From positions 1 to 36,557 of the forward strand of contig NZ_JAGQEK010000005.1 of assembly GCF_024346075.1 (NCBI RefSeq): 36,557 bases of DNA, read 5' to 3'. A model generated the notes under the pieces. That model had not been told where the DNA came from and searched no databases. It was given only the letters and a program-made list of their open reading frames with translations. Positions 18,509 to 27,018 of this stretch are shown here, piece by piece. The position numbers and the translations under genes are program-made. This DNA comes from Synechococcus sp. Cruz CV12-2-Slac-r (lineage in GTDB: Bacteria > Cyanobacteriota > Cyanobacteriia > PCC-6307 > Cyanobiaceae). Each line of letters opens with the position of its first letter. The stretch's first letter is position 1.

Positions 18509-19237
18509 TTAATTAACGCTCTCAAGTAGTTCTTGAAACTTTTCATCACAGCCCAGCTTATTAATTAATGTATTCCTCTCCCACAAGCAAAGCTGCCTTT
18601 CAGGGAAGCCTTCTATCCAGTCGTCGATAACATGGATTGGTTTACCGAGATTGAAAGGTGGCAGCTCTAGATTAAGCAAACGAAATGAACCTGTAGTTAT
18701 ATCTTTGTTATTAGTACAATTTTGGTGATTAGAAGTTAAGATATAACGAATATCACTTTCTAGAAAATTTTGTATTGCTACTGCAATATCTTTATAGGAA
18801 AGATGAAATAAGCAGTCTCTGCATAGCCAGAGATCAGCTTGAGGTAATTTATCATTTGTTATATCCAAGCTTATAAAACTTTTATTTGCATCTCCATAAA
18901 GCAGCTGATTTTTTTCTATTAGTGCTTTTACTATATCTGCCCCTATATATGAAATAGCTGTATTCCATTCAATAGCTCTAAGCCAGTTGAAATCGCCGCA
19001 TGGTGAATCGAGTATTACATGCACTCCTAATTCTTCTACAAGAGCTGGAATTTTTGATCTTATGTTTTCTGTATATGCCAAAGTAGATCCTGGACCGGAA
19101 ACGCTTTCGCTATCTCCCCAAGTATTGTTCTGATAGTAGTAATCAAAAATATTATTACCGGCTTTAAGCAAATCAAATTTTTGCGTAAAGCTAATTCTTA
19201 CCGATTCAATGAAGGGAATTATCCAATTTTTAAACAT
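18509..19237 (-). CDS. Class I SAM-dependent methyltransferase-like protein
   Basis: The 242-residue protein has a Rossmann-type SAM site: ILDSPCGDFNWLR near residue 75, GADIVKALIEKN near residue 98, LDITNDKLPQADLWLCRDCL near residue 124. Its C-terminal block (DITTGSFRLLNLELPPFNLG, then DDWIEGFPERQLCLWER) matches a family I recall as uncharacterised methyltransferases, often near surface-polysaccharide genes. The substrate is unknown. The gene is distinctly AT-rich: 20 G/C of 60 at 18901-18960 against 35 of 60 at 19741-19800 in rpe. It sits between ccsA and rpe with gaps of 1 and 4 bases. Lateral acquisition is plausible but inferred. Confidence 0.75.
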   Translation of the reverse strand: MFKNWIIPFIESVRISFTQKFDLLKAGNNIFDYYYQNNTWGDSESVSGPGSTLAYTENIRSKIPALVEELGVHVILDSPCGDFNWLRAIEWNTAISYIGADIVKALIEKNQLLYGDANKSFISLDITNDKLPQADLWLCRDCLFHLSYKDIAVAIQNFLESDIRYILTSNHQNCTNNKDITTGSFRLLNLELPPFNLGKPIHVIDDWIEGFPERQLCLWERNTLINKLGCDEKFQELLESVN

Positions 19238-19241
19238 CTAT

Positions 19242-19916
19242 TCAGTTGCTTGGCGCTTGGCTGTTGCGAATATTGGTAATGGCTTCTGCGTAATTATCGG
19301 TATTAAAGATGGCGGAGCCAGCAACCAGGGCATTTGCACCAGCTTCAATAACTTGCCAAGCATTATTTGCTTTGATGCCCCCATCAACTTCAATCCAAGG
19401 GTCAAGGCCTCTTTCATTGCACATCTGCCTAAGAGCGCGCACTTTGTTCACTGCAGATGGTATGAAACTTTGACCACCAAAACCGGGATTCACACTCATT
19501 ATTAGAACTAGATCACAGAGTTCTAGGCAATATTCAAGGCTGCTCAAAGGAGTACCTGGGTTCAATACAGCACCGGCTTTGCAGCCCAAATCACGAATTT
19601 GCCCAAGGTTTCTGTGCAGGTGAGGGCAAGCCTCTACCTGTACATAAATGTGATCTGCACCGGCTTTGGCAAAATCTGCTACATATTTTTCTGGCTCAAC
19701 AATCATTAAATGCACGTCTAGGGGCTTGCTGGTGACGGGCCGCAGTGCCTCAACCACCAGTGGGCCAATGGTGATGTTGGGCACAAAACGGCCGTCCATT
19801 ACATCCACATGGATCCAGTCGGCTCCAGCCTGATCCACTGCCCTCACATCATCGCCAAGCCTTGAAAAGTCTGCGGAAAGGATCGATGGGGCGATCACAA
19901 GGGATTTCTTTGACAT
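19242..19916 (-). CDS. rpe: Ribulose-phosphate 3-epimerase
   Basis: Rpe interconverts ribulose-5-phosphate and xylulose-5-phosphate in the Calvin cycle and the pentose phosphate pathway. The 224-residue TIM barrel has SILSADF at residues 11-17, [12 protein letters not shown] at residues 36-47 (metal and catalytic Asp), [18 protein letters not shown] and EVDGGI near residue 175 with the second catalytic Asp. The ATG at 19916 is chosen because [17 protein letters not shown] is the family start; the frame stays open further upstream but that part reads antisense to glpX. It is divergent from glpX across 88 bases. Confidence 0.97.
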   Translation of the reverse strand: MSKKSLVIAPSILSADFSRLGDDVRAVDQAGADWIHVDVMDGRFVPNITIGPLVVEALRPVTSKPLDVHLMIVEPEKYVADFAKAGADHIYVQVEACPHLHRNLGQIRDLGCKAGAVLNPGTPLSSLEYCLELCDLVLIMSVNPGFGGQSFIPSAVNKVRALRQMCNERGLDPWIEVDGGIKANNAWQVIEAGANALVAGSAIFNTDNYAEAITNIRNSQAPSN

Positions 19917-19937
19917 AAACACGCAGTCGATAACGGA

Positions 19938-19943
19938 ATTGTA
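19938..19943 (-). promoter_or_regulatory. Possible rpe -10 element
   Basis: On the minus strand the hexamer reads TACAAT, five of six to the sigma-70 consensus, and ends 22 bases before the rpe ATG. No good -35 is seen at 17 bases, so this is weak. An 8-base palindrome GGAGCTCC lies directly upstream at 19945-19952 in the rpe/glpX divergent gap. Confidence 0.25.
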
Positions 19944-20004
19944 CGGAGCTCCCTGGCCTGGAACGCTGATACAGTCGCTCACACAGTTCTTCGCCCCAGC
20001 CCCC

Positions 20005-21009
20005 TTGGACCGCACCCTCATCCAGGAAATTCTTGAAGTAGTAGAGCAGGCGGCCATCGCTTCCGCTGAACTCACTGGTATGGGACTAAAAAATGAGGCG
20101 GACGCCGCTGCAGTTGAAGCCATGCGCAAACGCATGGGACTCATCAACATGCAAGGCCGAATCGTTATTGGTGAGGGTGAGCGGGATGAGGCCCCCATGC
20201 TCTACATCGGCGAAGAGGTTGGTACTGGCACAGGCCCGGGCGTTGATTTCGCCGTAGACCCATGTGAGGGCACAAACCTTTGTGCAAACAGTCAGAGGGG
20301 CTCTATGGCTGTTCTCGCTGCCTCAGATCGTGGCGGTTTGTTTAATGCGCCCGATTTCTACATGAAGAAGCTGGCTGCACCCCCTGCCGCCAAGGGCAAG
20401 GTTGATATTCGCAAATCAGCAACAGAAAACATCGCAATCCTCAGCGAGTGCCTTGGTCTTGCTCCTACAGAGCTGGTAATCGTTGTAATGGACCGCGCAC
20501 GTCACACAGATCTAATTGCTGAAATTCGCACCACCGGCGCTCGGGTACAGCCAATTTCAGATGGAGATGTTCAAGCAGCCATCGCCTGTGGTTTTACAGG
20601 CACAGGCACCCATTGCTTAATGGGCATTGGCGCAGCTCCTGAGGGGGTTATCTCCGCGGCAGCTTTGCGAGCCCTTGGCGCTCATTTCCAAGGTCAATTG
20701 GTATACGACCCTGCAGTGGCTCAAACCTCTGAATGGGCTGGCTACACCAAAGAGGGCAATATTGCCCGCCTCAACGAAATGGGTATTACCGATGTAGATA
20801 AGGTTTATGAAGCTGATGAGTTGGCCTCTGGTGAAAATGTTGTTTTTGCAGGCAGCGGCATTACCGACGGTTTACTTTTCCATGGTGTGAAATTTGAAAA
20901 AGATTGCACCCGCACCAGCAGCCTGATCATCAGCACCCTCGACAACACAGCAAGGTTTACAAATACAGTGCACATCAAAGAGGGCGCAAAAAGCATCGCC
21001 CTGCACTGA
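20005..21009 (+). CDS. glpX: Class II fructose-1,6-/sedoheptulose-1,7-bisphosphatase
   Basis: This is the Calvin cycle bisphosphatase that in cyanobacteria hydrolyses both FBP and SBP. The 334-residue protein shows [13 protein letters not shown] near residue 52, the metal-binding [10 protein letters not shown] near residue 80, [13 protein letters not shown], and [17 protein letters not shown] near residue 204. The TTG at 20005 is chosen because [17 protein letters not shown] is the usual family start; a longer reading from 19939 adds 22 unlikely residues. It is divergent from rpe, another Calvin cycle gene, and is followed by hemA. Confidence 0.96.
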   Translation: MDRTLIQEILEVVEQAAIASAELTGMGLKNEADAAAVEAMRKRMGLINMQGRIVIGEGERDEAPMLYIGEEVGTGTGPGVDFAVDPCEGTNLCANSQRGSMAVLAASDRGGLFNAPDFYMKKLAAPPAAKGKVDIRKSATENIAILSECLGLAPTELVIVVMDRARHTDLIAEIRTTGARVQPISDGDVQAAIACGFTGTGTHCLMGIGAAPEGVISAAALRALGAHFQGQLVYDPAVAQTSEWAGYTKEGNIARLNEMGITDVDKVYEADELASGENVVFAGSGITDGLLFHGVKFEKDCTRTSSLIISTLDNTARFTNTVHIKEGAKSIALH

Positions 21010-21040
21010 GCTCCGCTTCTATCTTGAACCGCTAGCAATT

Positions 21041-21068
21041 GGGGGTGGTGATTTTGGTTGCCACTCCC
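21041..21068 (+). other. Hairpin between glpX and hemA
   Basis: GGGGGTGG at 21041-21048 can pair with CCACTCCC at 21061-21068 (8 bp including one G-U) around a 12-base loop. It has no good U-run after it, so it is either a weak terminator for glpX or a structure in the hemA leader. The hemA ATG follows 23 bases later. Confidence 0.25.
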
Positions 21069-21091
21069 ATTGAATCCCCTTTGTTTCAGCC

Positions 21092-22417
21092 ATGCATCTT
21101 GCCGTCGTAGGTCTCAGCCACCGCACGGCTCCGGTTGAAATCCGAGAACGGTTGAGTATTCCTGAGCATTCCTTGGAGCAGTCCCTGAAGGAATTGCGTG
21201 CTCACGACCAGGTGCTGGAAACCTCAATACTGAGTACCTGCAACCGTTTAGAGATCTACAGCCTGCTTAAAAACCCCGAGGAGGGTGTTGAGGCAATTCA
21301 AAATTTCCTTGCCAGCCACAGTGGCTTACCTGGCCCGGAATTACAGCCTCACTTATTTGCCTTACACCACGAGGAGGCAATTCAACATCTTTTAAGAGTT
21401 AGTGCCGGCCTTGATAGCCTGGTAATTGGGGAGGGTCAAATCCTCAGCCAAGTAAAAAAAATGTATCGATTGGGGCAAGACCATCAATCGATTGGCCCGA
21501 TTCTCAATCGCCTGCTTAATCAAGCGGTTAGCACCGGCAAGCGGGTGCGTACTGAAACAAATCTAGGTTCTGGAGCTGTATCGATCAGCTCAGCTGCTGT
21601 TGAATTGGCGCAATTAAAGGTTGGCCAAGAACAGGGCATAGATGAATTGGTATCATTAAATAATGAAATAATTGCAGTTGTTGGAGCAGGCCGTATGGCC
21701 AGGTTGCTTATTCAACATCTGCAATCCAAGGGCGCAGCAAAACTTGTGCTGTTGAATCGCACAGTGTCAAAAGCAGAACTACTGGCAAGCGATTTCCCTG
21801 AACTACCCATTGAATGCCTGGGTTTAGAGCAGTTAGATAAACAATTATGTGCCTGCTCACTATTATTTACAAGTACAGGGACCGAGGAGCCAATAATTGA
21901 TAGCAAACGAATTGATAATTTGATAAGGAATCAAAGATTGATGTTGATCGATATCGGTGTGCCACGCAATATCAGTTCAGATACCAGCCTTAGCCGCAAT
22001 GTTCAATGTTTTGACGTAGACGATTTGCAGGAGGTTGTTGATCGCAACCAAGCGGCTAGACGAGAACTAGCCGTTCAGGCGGAACGGCTCCTCGATGAAG
22101 ATCGGCAAGTGTTCTTGGAATGGTGGGATGGCCTGGAGGCTGTTCCCACCATCAATCGCATGCGGCGCCACCTAGAGGAATTGCGTCAGCAGGAATTGTT
22201 AAAAGCTTTAAGCCGCATGGGATCCGATCTCTCAGATCGGGAGCGCAAGGTGATCGAAGCGCTCACTAAGGGCATTATCAACAAGGTGCTCCACGGCCCC
22301 ACAACGGCCCTGCGGGCGGCTCAGCCCCGTTCACAAAGACTTCATTCCATGGAGGCCCTCGAGAGGCTCTTTGGGCCCTTTGCTGGCCAGGGTGATGGCG
22401 ATCAAGGCAGCGATTAG
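21092..22417 (+). CDS. hemA: Glutamyl-tRNA reductase
   Basis: HemA reduces glutamyl-tRNA to glutamate-1-semialdehyde, the first committed step of heme, chlorophyll and bilin synthesis. The 441-residue protein begins MHLAVVGLSHRTAPVEIRER. Catalytic Cys50 lies in STCNRLEIY, followed by GLDSLVIGEGQILSQVK near residue 109. The NADPH-binding motif is AVVGAGRMARLL near residue 193, and the C-terminal dimerisation helices follow. The length is typical of cyanobacteria. It stands between glpX and glgC, with a long enough leader (82 bases) for its own promoter. Confidence 0.97.
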   Translation: MHLAVVGLSHRTAPVEIRERLSIPEHSLEQSLKELRAHDQVLETSILSTCNRLEIYSLLKNPEEGVEAIQNFLASHSGLPGPELQPHLFALHHEEAIQHLLRVSAGLDSLVIGEGQILSQVKKMYRLGQDHQSIGPILNRLLNQAVSTGKRVRTETNLGSGAVSISSAAVELAQLKVGQEQGIDELVSLNNEIIAVVGAGRMARLLIQHLQSKGAAKLVLLNRTVSKAELLASDFPELPIECLGLEQLDKQLCACSLLFTSTGTEEPIIDSKRIDNLIRNQRLMLIDIGVPRNISSDTSLSRNVQCFDVDDLQEVVDRNQAARRELAVQAERLLDEDRQVFLEWWDGLEAVPTINRMRRHLEELRQQELLKALSRMGSDLSDRERKVIEALTKGIINKVLHGPTTALRAAQPRSQRLHSMEALERLFGPFAGQGDGDQGSD

Positions 22418-22486
22418 TAAGCGGTTTTATTAGAAATCGGCCTACAAAAATCGAGAGGCATTAATCACAAAGCAAGCGTGATCAAA

Positions 22487-22506
22487 CCAATTCCTTGCCG
22501 AATTGG
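22487..22506 (+). other. Hairpin in the hemA-glgC gap
   Basis: CCAATTC at 22487-22493 and GAATTGG at 22500-22506 form a perfect 7-bp stem with a 6-base loop. It is followed by a G-run rather than a T-run, so it is not a normal intrinsic terminator. It lies 38 bases before the glgC ATG and may be part of the glgC 5' leader. Confidence 0.3.
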
Positions 22507-22544
22507 GGGGGCTTCCACCAGAGTGGCGCCGCTGCAGGGGCTAG

Positions 22545-23840
22545 ATGAAAAGAGTTTTGGGCATCATTCTTGGAGGCGGAGCCGGCACCAGGCTCTTCCC
22601 TCTCACCAAGATGCGGGCTAAGCCGGCTGTGCCCCTTGCTGGAAAGTATCGACTTATCGATATTCCGGTGAGCAATTGCATAAATAGCGGGATCACGCAA
22701 ATTTATGTTCTTACCCAGTTCAATAGCGCTTCATTAAACCGGCATATTTCGCAGACCTACAATCTCTCTACAGGTTTCGGCCAGGGCTTTGTTGAGGTTT
22801 TAGCAGCCCAGCAAACACCCGATAGCCCTAGCTGGTTCGAAGGCACGGCAGATGCCGTTCGCAAGTATGAATGGTTATTTAAGGATTCGGATGTAGATGA
22901 GATAGTAATTCTTTCTGGCGATCAACTTTACCGGATGGATTATAAATTATTTGTTGAAGAACATCGCCTTAGTGGGGCAGATCTCACAGTTGCAGCTCTT
23001 CCAGTTGATGCGCAGCAGGCTGAGGATTTTGGTCTAATGCATACAGATAATGAAGGTTGGATAAGTAAGTTTAGAGAAAAGCCCAAAGGCGAAGCTCTTA
23101 AGGAGATGCGAGTTGATACTGCAAGCATGGGCTTGAGCGAATCTGAAGCGGCACGCAGACCATACCTAGCTTCGATGGGTATCTATGTATTTAAGCGGGA
23201 TGTATTATTTAAATTGCTTGCTGAGAATCCTGAAGCAACAGATTTTGGTAAGGAGATCATTCCAACTGCATTGCAGGATGGCTTAAAATTAAAATCATAC
23301 TTTTTTGATGATTATTGGGAAGATATCGGAACGATTCGTGCATTTTATGAGGCTAATTTAGCTCTCACGGCCCAACCTGATCCGGCTTTTTCCTTTTACG
23401 ACAAACAATTTCCTATATACACACGCCACCGATATTTGCCTCCTTCTAAGTTGCAAGACGCTCAAGTAACCGAATCAATAATTGGTGAAGGTTCCTTGCT
23501 TAAAGCCTGCAGCATCCATCGATGCGTTTTGGGAGTTAGATCGCGCATCGAAAATGAGGTTGTTCTTCAAGACACTCTCGTTATGGGTTCTGATTACTTT
23601 GAATCAGGTGAAGAGCGAGAACTCTTGCTCGAAAAGGGTGGAATTCCCATGGGAGTGGGAAGAGGTACAACCGTAAAAAGAGCAATTTTGGATAAAAATG
23701 TTCGCATTGGCGCCAACGTTACGATCGTAAATAAAGACCATGTGGAGGAGGCGGACAGGCCTGAACACGGTTTTTATATCCGTAATGGCATCGTGGTTGT
23801 TGTGAAAAATGCTTCCATTGCCGATGGAATGACGATCTAA
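22545..23840 (+). CDS. glgC: Glucose-1-phosphate adenylyltransferase (ADP-glucose pyrophosphorylase)
   Basis: GlgC makes ADP-glucose, the committed step to glycogen, and in cyanobacteria is activated by 3-phosphoglycerate. The 431-residue protein has [12 protein letters not shown] at residues 9-20, a nucleotidyltransferase core with [10 protein letters not shown] and [11 protein letters not shown] near residue 125, KFREKPKGE near residue 168, and a left-handed beta-helix C-terminus. AGGGG lies a few bases before the ATG as a ribosome binding site. The gene is followed by gnd and pgl, so glycogen synthesis and the oxidative pentose phosphate pathway are neighbours. Confidence 0.98.
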   Translation: MKRVLGIILGGGAGTRLFPLTKMRAKPAVPLAGKYRLIDIPVSNCINSGITQIYVLTQFNSASLNRHISQTYNLSTGFGQGFVEVLAAQQTPDSPSWFEGTADAVRKYEWLFKDSDVDEIVILSGDQLYRMDYKLFVEEHRLSGADLTVAALPVDAQQAEDFGLMHTDNEGWISKFREKPKGEALKEMRVDTASMGLSESEAARRPYLASMGIYVFKRDVLFKLLAENPEATDFGKEIIPTALQDGLKLKSYFFDDYWEDIGTIRAFYEANLALTAQPDPAFSFYDKQFPIYTRHRYLPPSKLQDAQVTESIIGEGSLLKACSIHRCVLGVRSRIENEVVLQDTLVMGSDYFESGEERELLLEKGGIPMGVGRGTTVKRAILDKNVRIGANVTIVNKDHVEEADRPEHGFYIRNGIVVVVKNASIADGMTI

Positions 23841-23941
23841 TTCGTTCAAACCAAAGCTTTGGGATCCGAACAGATCGTTCTTCTTAGCAGGCTCTTAAGC
23901 CGCTTGTTGCCACACTGATACGGTCTGGTTTTGTTTTAACC

Positions 23942-25357
23942 ATGGATAAAGGGCATTTTGGCTTGATCGGTCTTGGCGTGATGGGGGAAAACCTCGTTTT
24001 AAACGCTGAGCGCAACGGCTTTTCCAGCGTTGTCTACAACCGCACAGCTCAAAAAACCGATGAATTTTTGGCTGGCAGGGGCGCTGGAAAGCAGATCAGC
24101 GGTGCTTATTCCCTTCAAGAATTTGTAGACAAGCTTGAACGTCCCCGGCGGATCTTGATGATGATCAAGGCTGGCCAACCGATAGACGACACAATAGCCA
24201 GCATTTCCCCTTACCTAGAGGAGGGTGATCTTCTCATCGATGGCGGTAACTCTCTTTACACCGATACCGAACGGCGTGTCGCGGAGCTGGAAAGCAAGAG
24301 CTTTGGTTACATCGGAATGGGTGTTTCTGGGGGAGCTAAAGGCGCTCTAGAAGGGCCAAGCATGATGCCTGGTGGCACCAAATCTTCTTACGACGCCATC
24401 GAAAGCCTCGTTACCAAAATGGCGGCCCAGGTGGAAGATGGCCCCTGTGTCACCTACATCGGCCCAGGTGGTTCCGGTCATTTTGTTAAGACTGTCCACA
24501 ACGGAATTGAGTACGGCATTGAGCAAATTCTTGCTGAGGCCTACGACTTGATGAAGAGGGTGGGGGGCATGAACGGCACCCAGATGGCAGATGTGCTCGG
24601 CAAGTGGAACAGCACTGAAGAGCTCTCTTCCTACTTAGTTGAAATTACAGAGGTTTGTCTTCGCACCAAAGATCCAGAAGATGGCGCTGATCTGGTGGAG
24701 AAAATCATGGACCAGGCCGGCCAAAAGGGCACCGGTTTATGGACGGTGGTGAGCGCCTTACAAATGGGCGCCCCAGTGCCAACCATTTACGCCTCATTAA
24801 ACGCCCGTGTGATGAGTTCTCTCAAGCCCCAACGGGTTGCTGCTGAGTCGATTCTCAAGGGCCCCGCCATCAAGCCCTTCTCGATGGGTAGCCCCGAGGA
24901 TTCAATGGCACCGTTAATGGACGCCGTTGTTCTCGCCTGTATGGCGAGCTATGCCCAAGGCATGGAACTCATGCGTATTGCCTCAGAGGAGCACAACTAC
25001 AACCTGCATATGCCTTCCATTGCTCAGATTTGGAAAGGCGGTTGCATAATTCGCGCAAAACTGCTGAAACGCATCCAAAACGCGTTTAACAAAGACCCTC
25101 AACTCTGCAACTTACTTGTAGATCCCTGGTTTGCTGAGCAGGTTAATAATCGATTAGCTGGCCTAGCTCAAATAGTGGCCGGAGCAGCTGAGGCTGGGAT
25201 CCCAGTGCCATGCCTAAGCAGCACCCTTGATTACATTAATAGTTATCGCAGCGGCCGTTTGCCTCAGAATTTGGTGCAAGCAATGCGTGACTGTTTCGGT
25301 TCCCATACCTATCAAAGAGTTGATAAGGACGGGGCTCATCACACCGAGTGGCTTTAG
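23942..25357 (+). CDS. gnd: 6-phosphogluconate dehydrogenase (decarboxylating)
   Basis: Gnd converts 6-phosphogluconate to ribulose-5-phosphate plus CO2 and NADPH, the main dark NADPH source in cyanobacteria. The 471-residue protein has the NADP Rossmann motif GLGVMGENLVLNAERNG at residues 10-26, DGGNSLYTDT near residue 100, GVSGGAKGALEGPSMMPGG near residue 128 and the catalytic GGSGHFVKTVHNGIEYG near residue 178. The stop codon overlaps a GTG that can start pgl. A 101-base gap separates it from glgC and contains the 12-base palindrome CCAAAGCTTTGG at 23851-23862. Confidence 0.98.
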   Translation: MDKGHFGLIGLGVMGENLVLNAERNGFSSVVYNRTAQKTDEFLAGRGAGKQISGAYSLQEFVDKLERPRRILMMIKAGQPIDDTIASISPYLEEGDLLIDGGNSLYTDTERRVAELESKSFGYIGMGVSGGAKGALEGPSMMPGGTKSSYDAIESLVTKMAAQVEDGPCVTYIGPGGSGHFVKTVHNGIEYGIEQILAEAYDLMKRVGGMNGTQMADVLGKWNSTEELSSYLVEITEVCLRTKDPEDGADLVEKIMDQAGQKGTGLWTVVSALQMGAPVPTIYASLNARVMSSLKPQRVAAESILKGPAIKPFSMGSPEDSMAPLMDAVVLACMASYAQGMELMRIASEEHNYNLHMPSIAQIWKGGCIIRAKLLKRIQNAFNKDPQLCNLLVDPWFAEQVNNRLAGLAQIVAGAAEAGIPVPCLSSTLDYINSYRSGRLPQNLVQAMRDCFGSHTYQRVDKDGAHHTEWL

Positions 25358-26070
25358 TGTCTGTTTATCAATTAAGCAGGGTTGCTAATCGCACTGAATT
25401 AGCGCAACTTGCCGCTGAGCGAATTGCAGCCTGTATTAACAACACGCTTCAACAGCGTGAGCGGGTGCAGATTTCCCTCTCTGGCGGCAGCACCCCGGAA
25501 GCCGCTTACAAACTCTTGGGCCAGCTGACGCTGGCCTGGGATCGCATCGATTTTTTTCTGGGGGATGAGCGCTGGGTTGCCACCGATGATCTCCTCAGTA
25601 ATGCCCGAATGGTGCGATCGAGTTTGCTTGCGAATCCCAACAGTTCAAAAGCCTCTTTTTATGCCGTACCCACAAACGCCAGCAGCCTTGAAATAGGAGT
25701 TGAAGCCTATGAACGCAGCCTTGAGCAAATATGCAACAGCAGCCCACCTGTATTTGACTTGGTGTTATTAGGCCTCGGTGATGACGGACACACCGCATCA
25801 CTATTCCCTGGAACCGCAGCCACGTTGGTACGCGATCGCTGGGTAACGGTGGGGGAAGGCAAAGGAATTCCAAGGATTACTTTCACTGTGCCAGTGCTAT
25901 GCGCAGCCCGTGAAGTGATGTTTTTGGTGGCAGGAGCAGGCAAAAAAGTTGCTCTGCAACGATTGCTAGATCCCCTAGAAGATCCTGTTCGTACCCCTGC
26001 AAAATTGGTAGACACTGCATCAACCATCTCTGTTTTAGCTGATACTGAGGCCTGTGCCGGGTTGGCCTGA
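25357..26070 (+). CDS. pgl: 6-phosphogluconolactonase
   Basis: Pgl hydrolyses 6-phosphogluconolactone to 6-phosphogluconate, the step just before Gnd. The protein is about 237 residues. SLSGGSTPEAAY near residue 43, FFLGDERWV near residue 68 and LGLGDDGHTASLFPG near residue 127 are the family motifs. Two GTG codons compete as starts: 25348 inside gnd, and 25357, whose first base is the last base of the gnd TAG. The second is chosen because MSVYQLSRV fits the family start and gives a one-base overlap. The tight link with gnd implies translational coupling within one oxidative pentose phosphate unit. Confidence 0.95.
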   Translation: MSVYQLSRVANRTELAQLAAERIAACINNTLQQRERVQISLSGGSTPEAAYKLLGQLTLAWDRIDFFLGDERWVATDDLLSNARMVRSSLLANPNSSKASFYAVPTNASSLEIGVEAYERSLEQICNSSPPVFDLVLLGLGDDGHTASLFPGTAATLVRDRWVTVGEGKGIPRITFTVPVLCAAREVMFLVAGAGKKVALQRLLDPLEDPVRTPAKLVDTASTISVLADTEACAGLA

Positions 26071-26074
26071 ACTA

Positions 26075-26620
26075 ATGGCGATGCTGATTGCAGCGGGGGA
26101 CGGCTTTGCTGGCTGGAGCAGCCTTAACGACACTGTTATGGGGGGAAGAAGCAGTGGATCGTGCAGCATTGATTCCCAGGGTTTGGTAATGCAAGCTCTT
26201 GTGGTAACTGAAGGTGGTGGCTTTGTTAGCTGCCGCTCCCCCCGTTATCAACCGCCTTTAAATCTCAGTGCTGCCTCAGCCCTAGAGCTAGTACTTGAAG
26301 GAGATGGCAGACGCTACAAATTGGCGATAGCTCCGGCAGACCTAGCTGGCAAATTGGCGGATTTTTTACCCGGTGGTTTGCGGTGGGTTCGCGATTTTGA
26401 TACAAATTCAGCTGGTATTACCCGCGTTCGAATTCCCTTTTCTGAATTACAGCCAACTCTGCGGGCAAATCCAGTGGGATTGCCATTGCGATTTGATCCA
26501 AGCCGTATTGCGCAGATACAAATTTTGCATTCTCGTTTTGCTGAGGATGGCAGCGAAAACAAAGGTTTTCGGCCAGGGCCTTTAAAGCTTGTTTTGCAAA
26601 AATTGGAGGCCCTTCCCTAA
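26075..26620 (+). CDS. CIA30 (NDUFAF1-like) domain protein
   Basis: The 181-residue product is almost entirely a CIA30 domain: WSSLNDTVMGGRSSG near residue 13, GGGFVSCRSPRY near residue 47, and the later strand RIAQIQILHSRFAEDGSENK with the closing PGPLKLVL. CIA30 proteins help assemble mitochondrial complex I. Bacterial and plastid members are linked to redox or NDH assembly, but the role here is not established. ATG at 26075 (4 bases after pgl) is preferred to a GTG at 26054 that would overlap pgl. No signal peptide is apparent. Its stop overlaps the next start as TAATG. Confidence 0.85.
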   Translation: MAMLIAAGDGFAGWSSLNDTVMGGRSSGSCSIDSQGLVMQALVVTEGGGFVSCRSPRYQPPLNLSAASALELVLEGDGRRYKLAIAPADLAGKLADFLPGGLRWVRDFDTNSAGITRVRIPFSELQPTLRANPVGLPLRFDPSRIAQIQILHSRFAEDGSENKGFRPGPLKLVLQKLEALP

Positions 26621-27018
26621 TGGCACCGGCTTGGTTGCCGGCAACAAACCAATTAGAGGAACAAGCCCACTTGCTCCAGAAAATTAGCCAATGCGCTGAT
26701 CACTCAAAGCCTGGGTTATTGCATGGAGCAATTCTTTTAGAAGCTGAAGCTGATAGTTGGTTAGTTCGACTAGAAGCGCGTGATAAGACAGGTTTCAGGC
26801 TAGAGGCTGAGGATCTTGAACTTGAAATCTATGGTTCAGCTCAAAATCCCTCGATCCAAATTGGCTGGCTTCTTGATTCAGATCAACCATTGCTTTGGCT
26901 TGGCCGCCATCCGGTATGGATGGATCCCAATACCGGCCTGCAGCTCGAACGCCCGGAAGCAGGAATCAACCTGGAAACCTTAGGCAGACGGCTGCGCACT
27001 TTGCTTATTCAGGGCTGA
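26620..27018 (+). CDS. Unknown protein, 132 aa, downstream of CIA30
   Basis: I do not recognise a family. The ATG shares one base with the stop of the CIA30 gene (TAATG), which argues strongly that it is translated and coupled. The protein is soluble-looking and acidic in the middle ([12 protein letters not shown]), with tryptophan-rich strands ([20 protein letters not shown]) and a helical, basic C-terminus (LGRRLRTLL). The last ten bases overlap ilvD on the opposite strand. It closes the gnd-pgl-CIA30 unit. Confidence 0.75.
   Translation: MAPAWLPATNQLEEQAHLLQKISQCADHSKPGLLHGAILLEAEADSWLVRLEARDKTGFRLEAEDLELEIYGSAQNPSIQIGWLLDSDQPLLWLGRHPVWMDPNTGLQLERPEAGINLETLGRRLRTLLIQG

Noticed and set aside
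19917-20198. N-terminal extension of rpe by 94 residues
   Set aside because: The extension lies antisense to glpX, is rich in Ser/Arg/Met, and Rpe proteins start at the [11 protein letters not shown] position.
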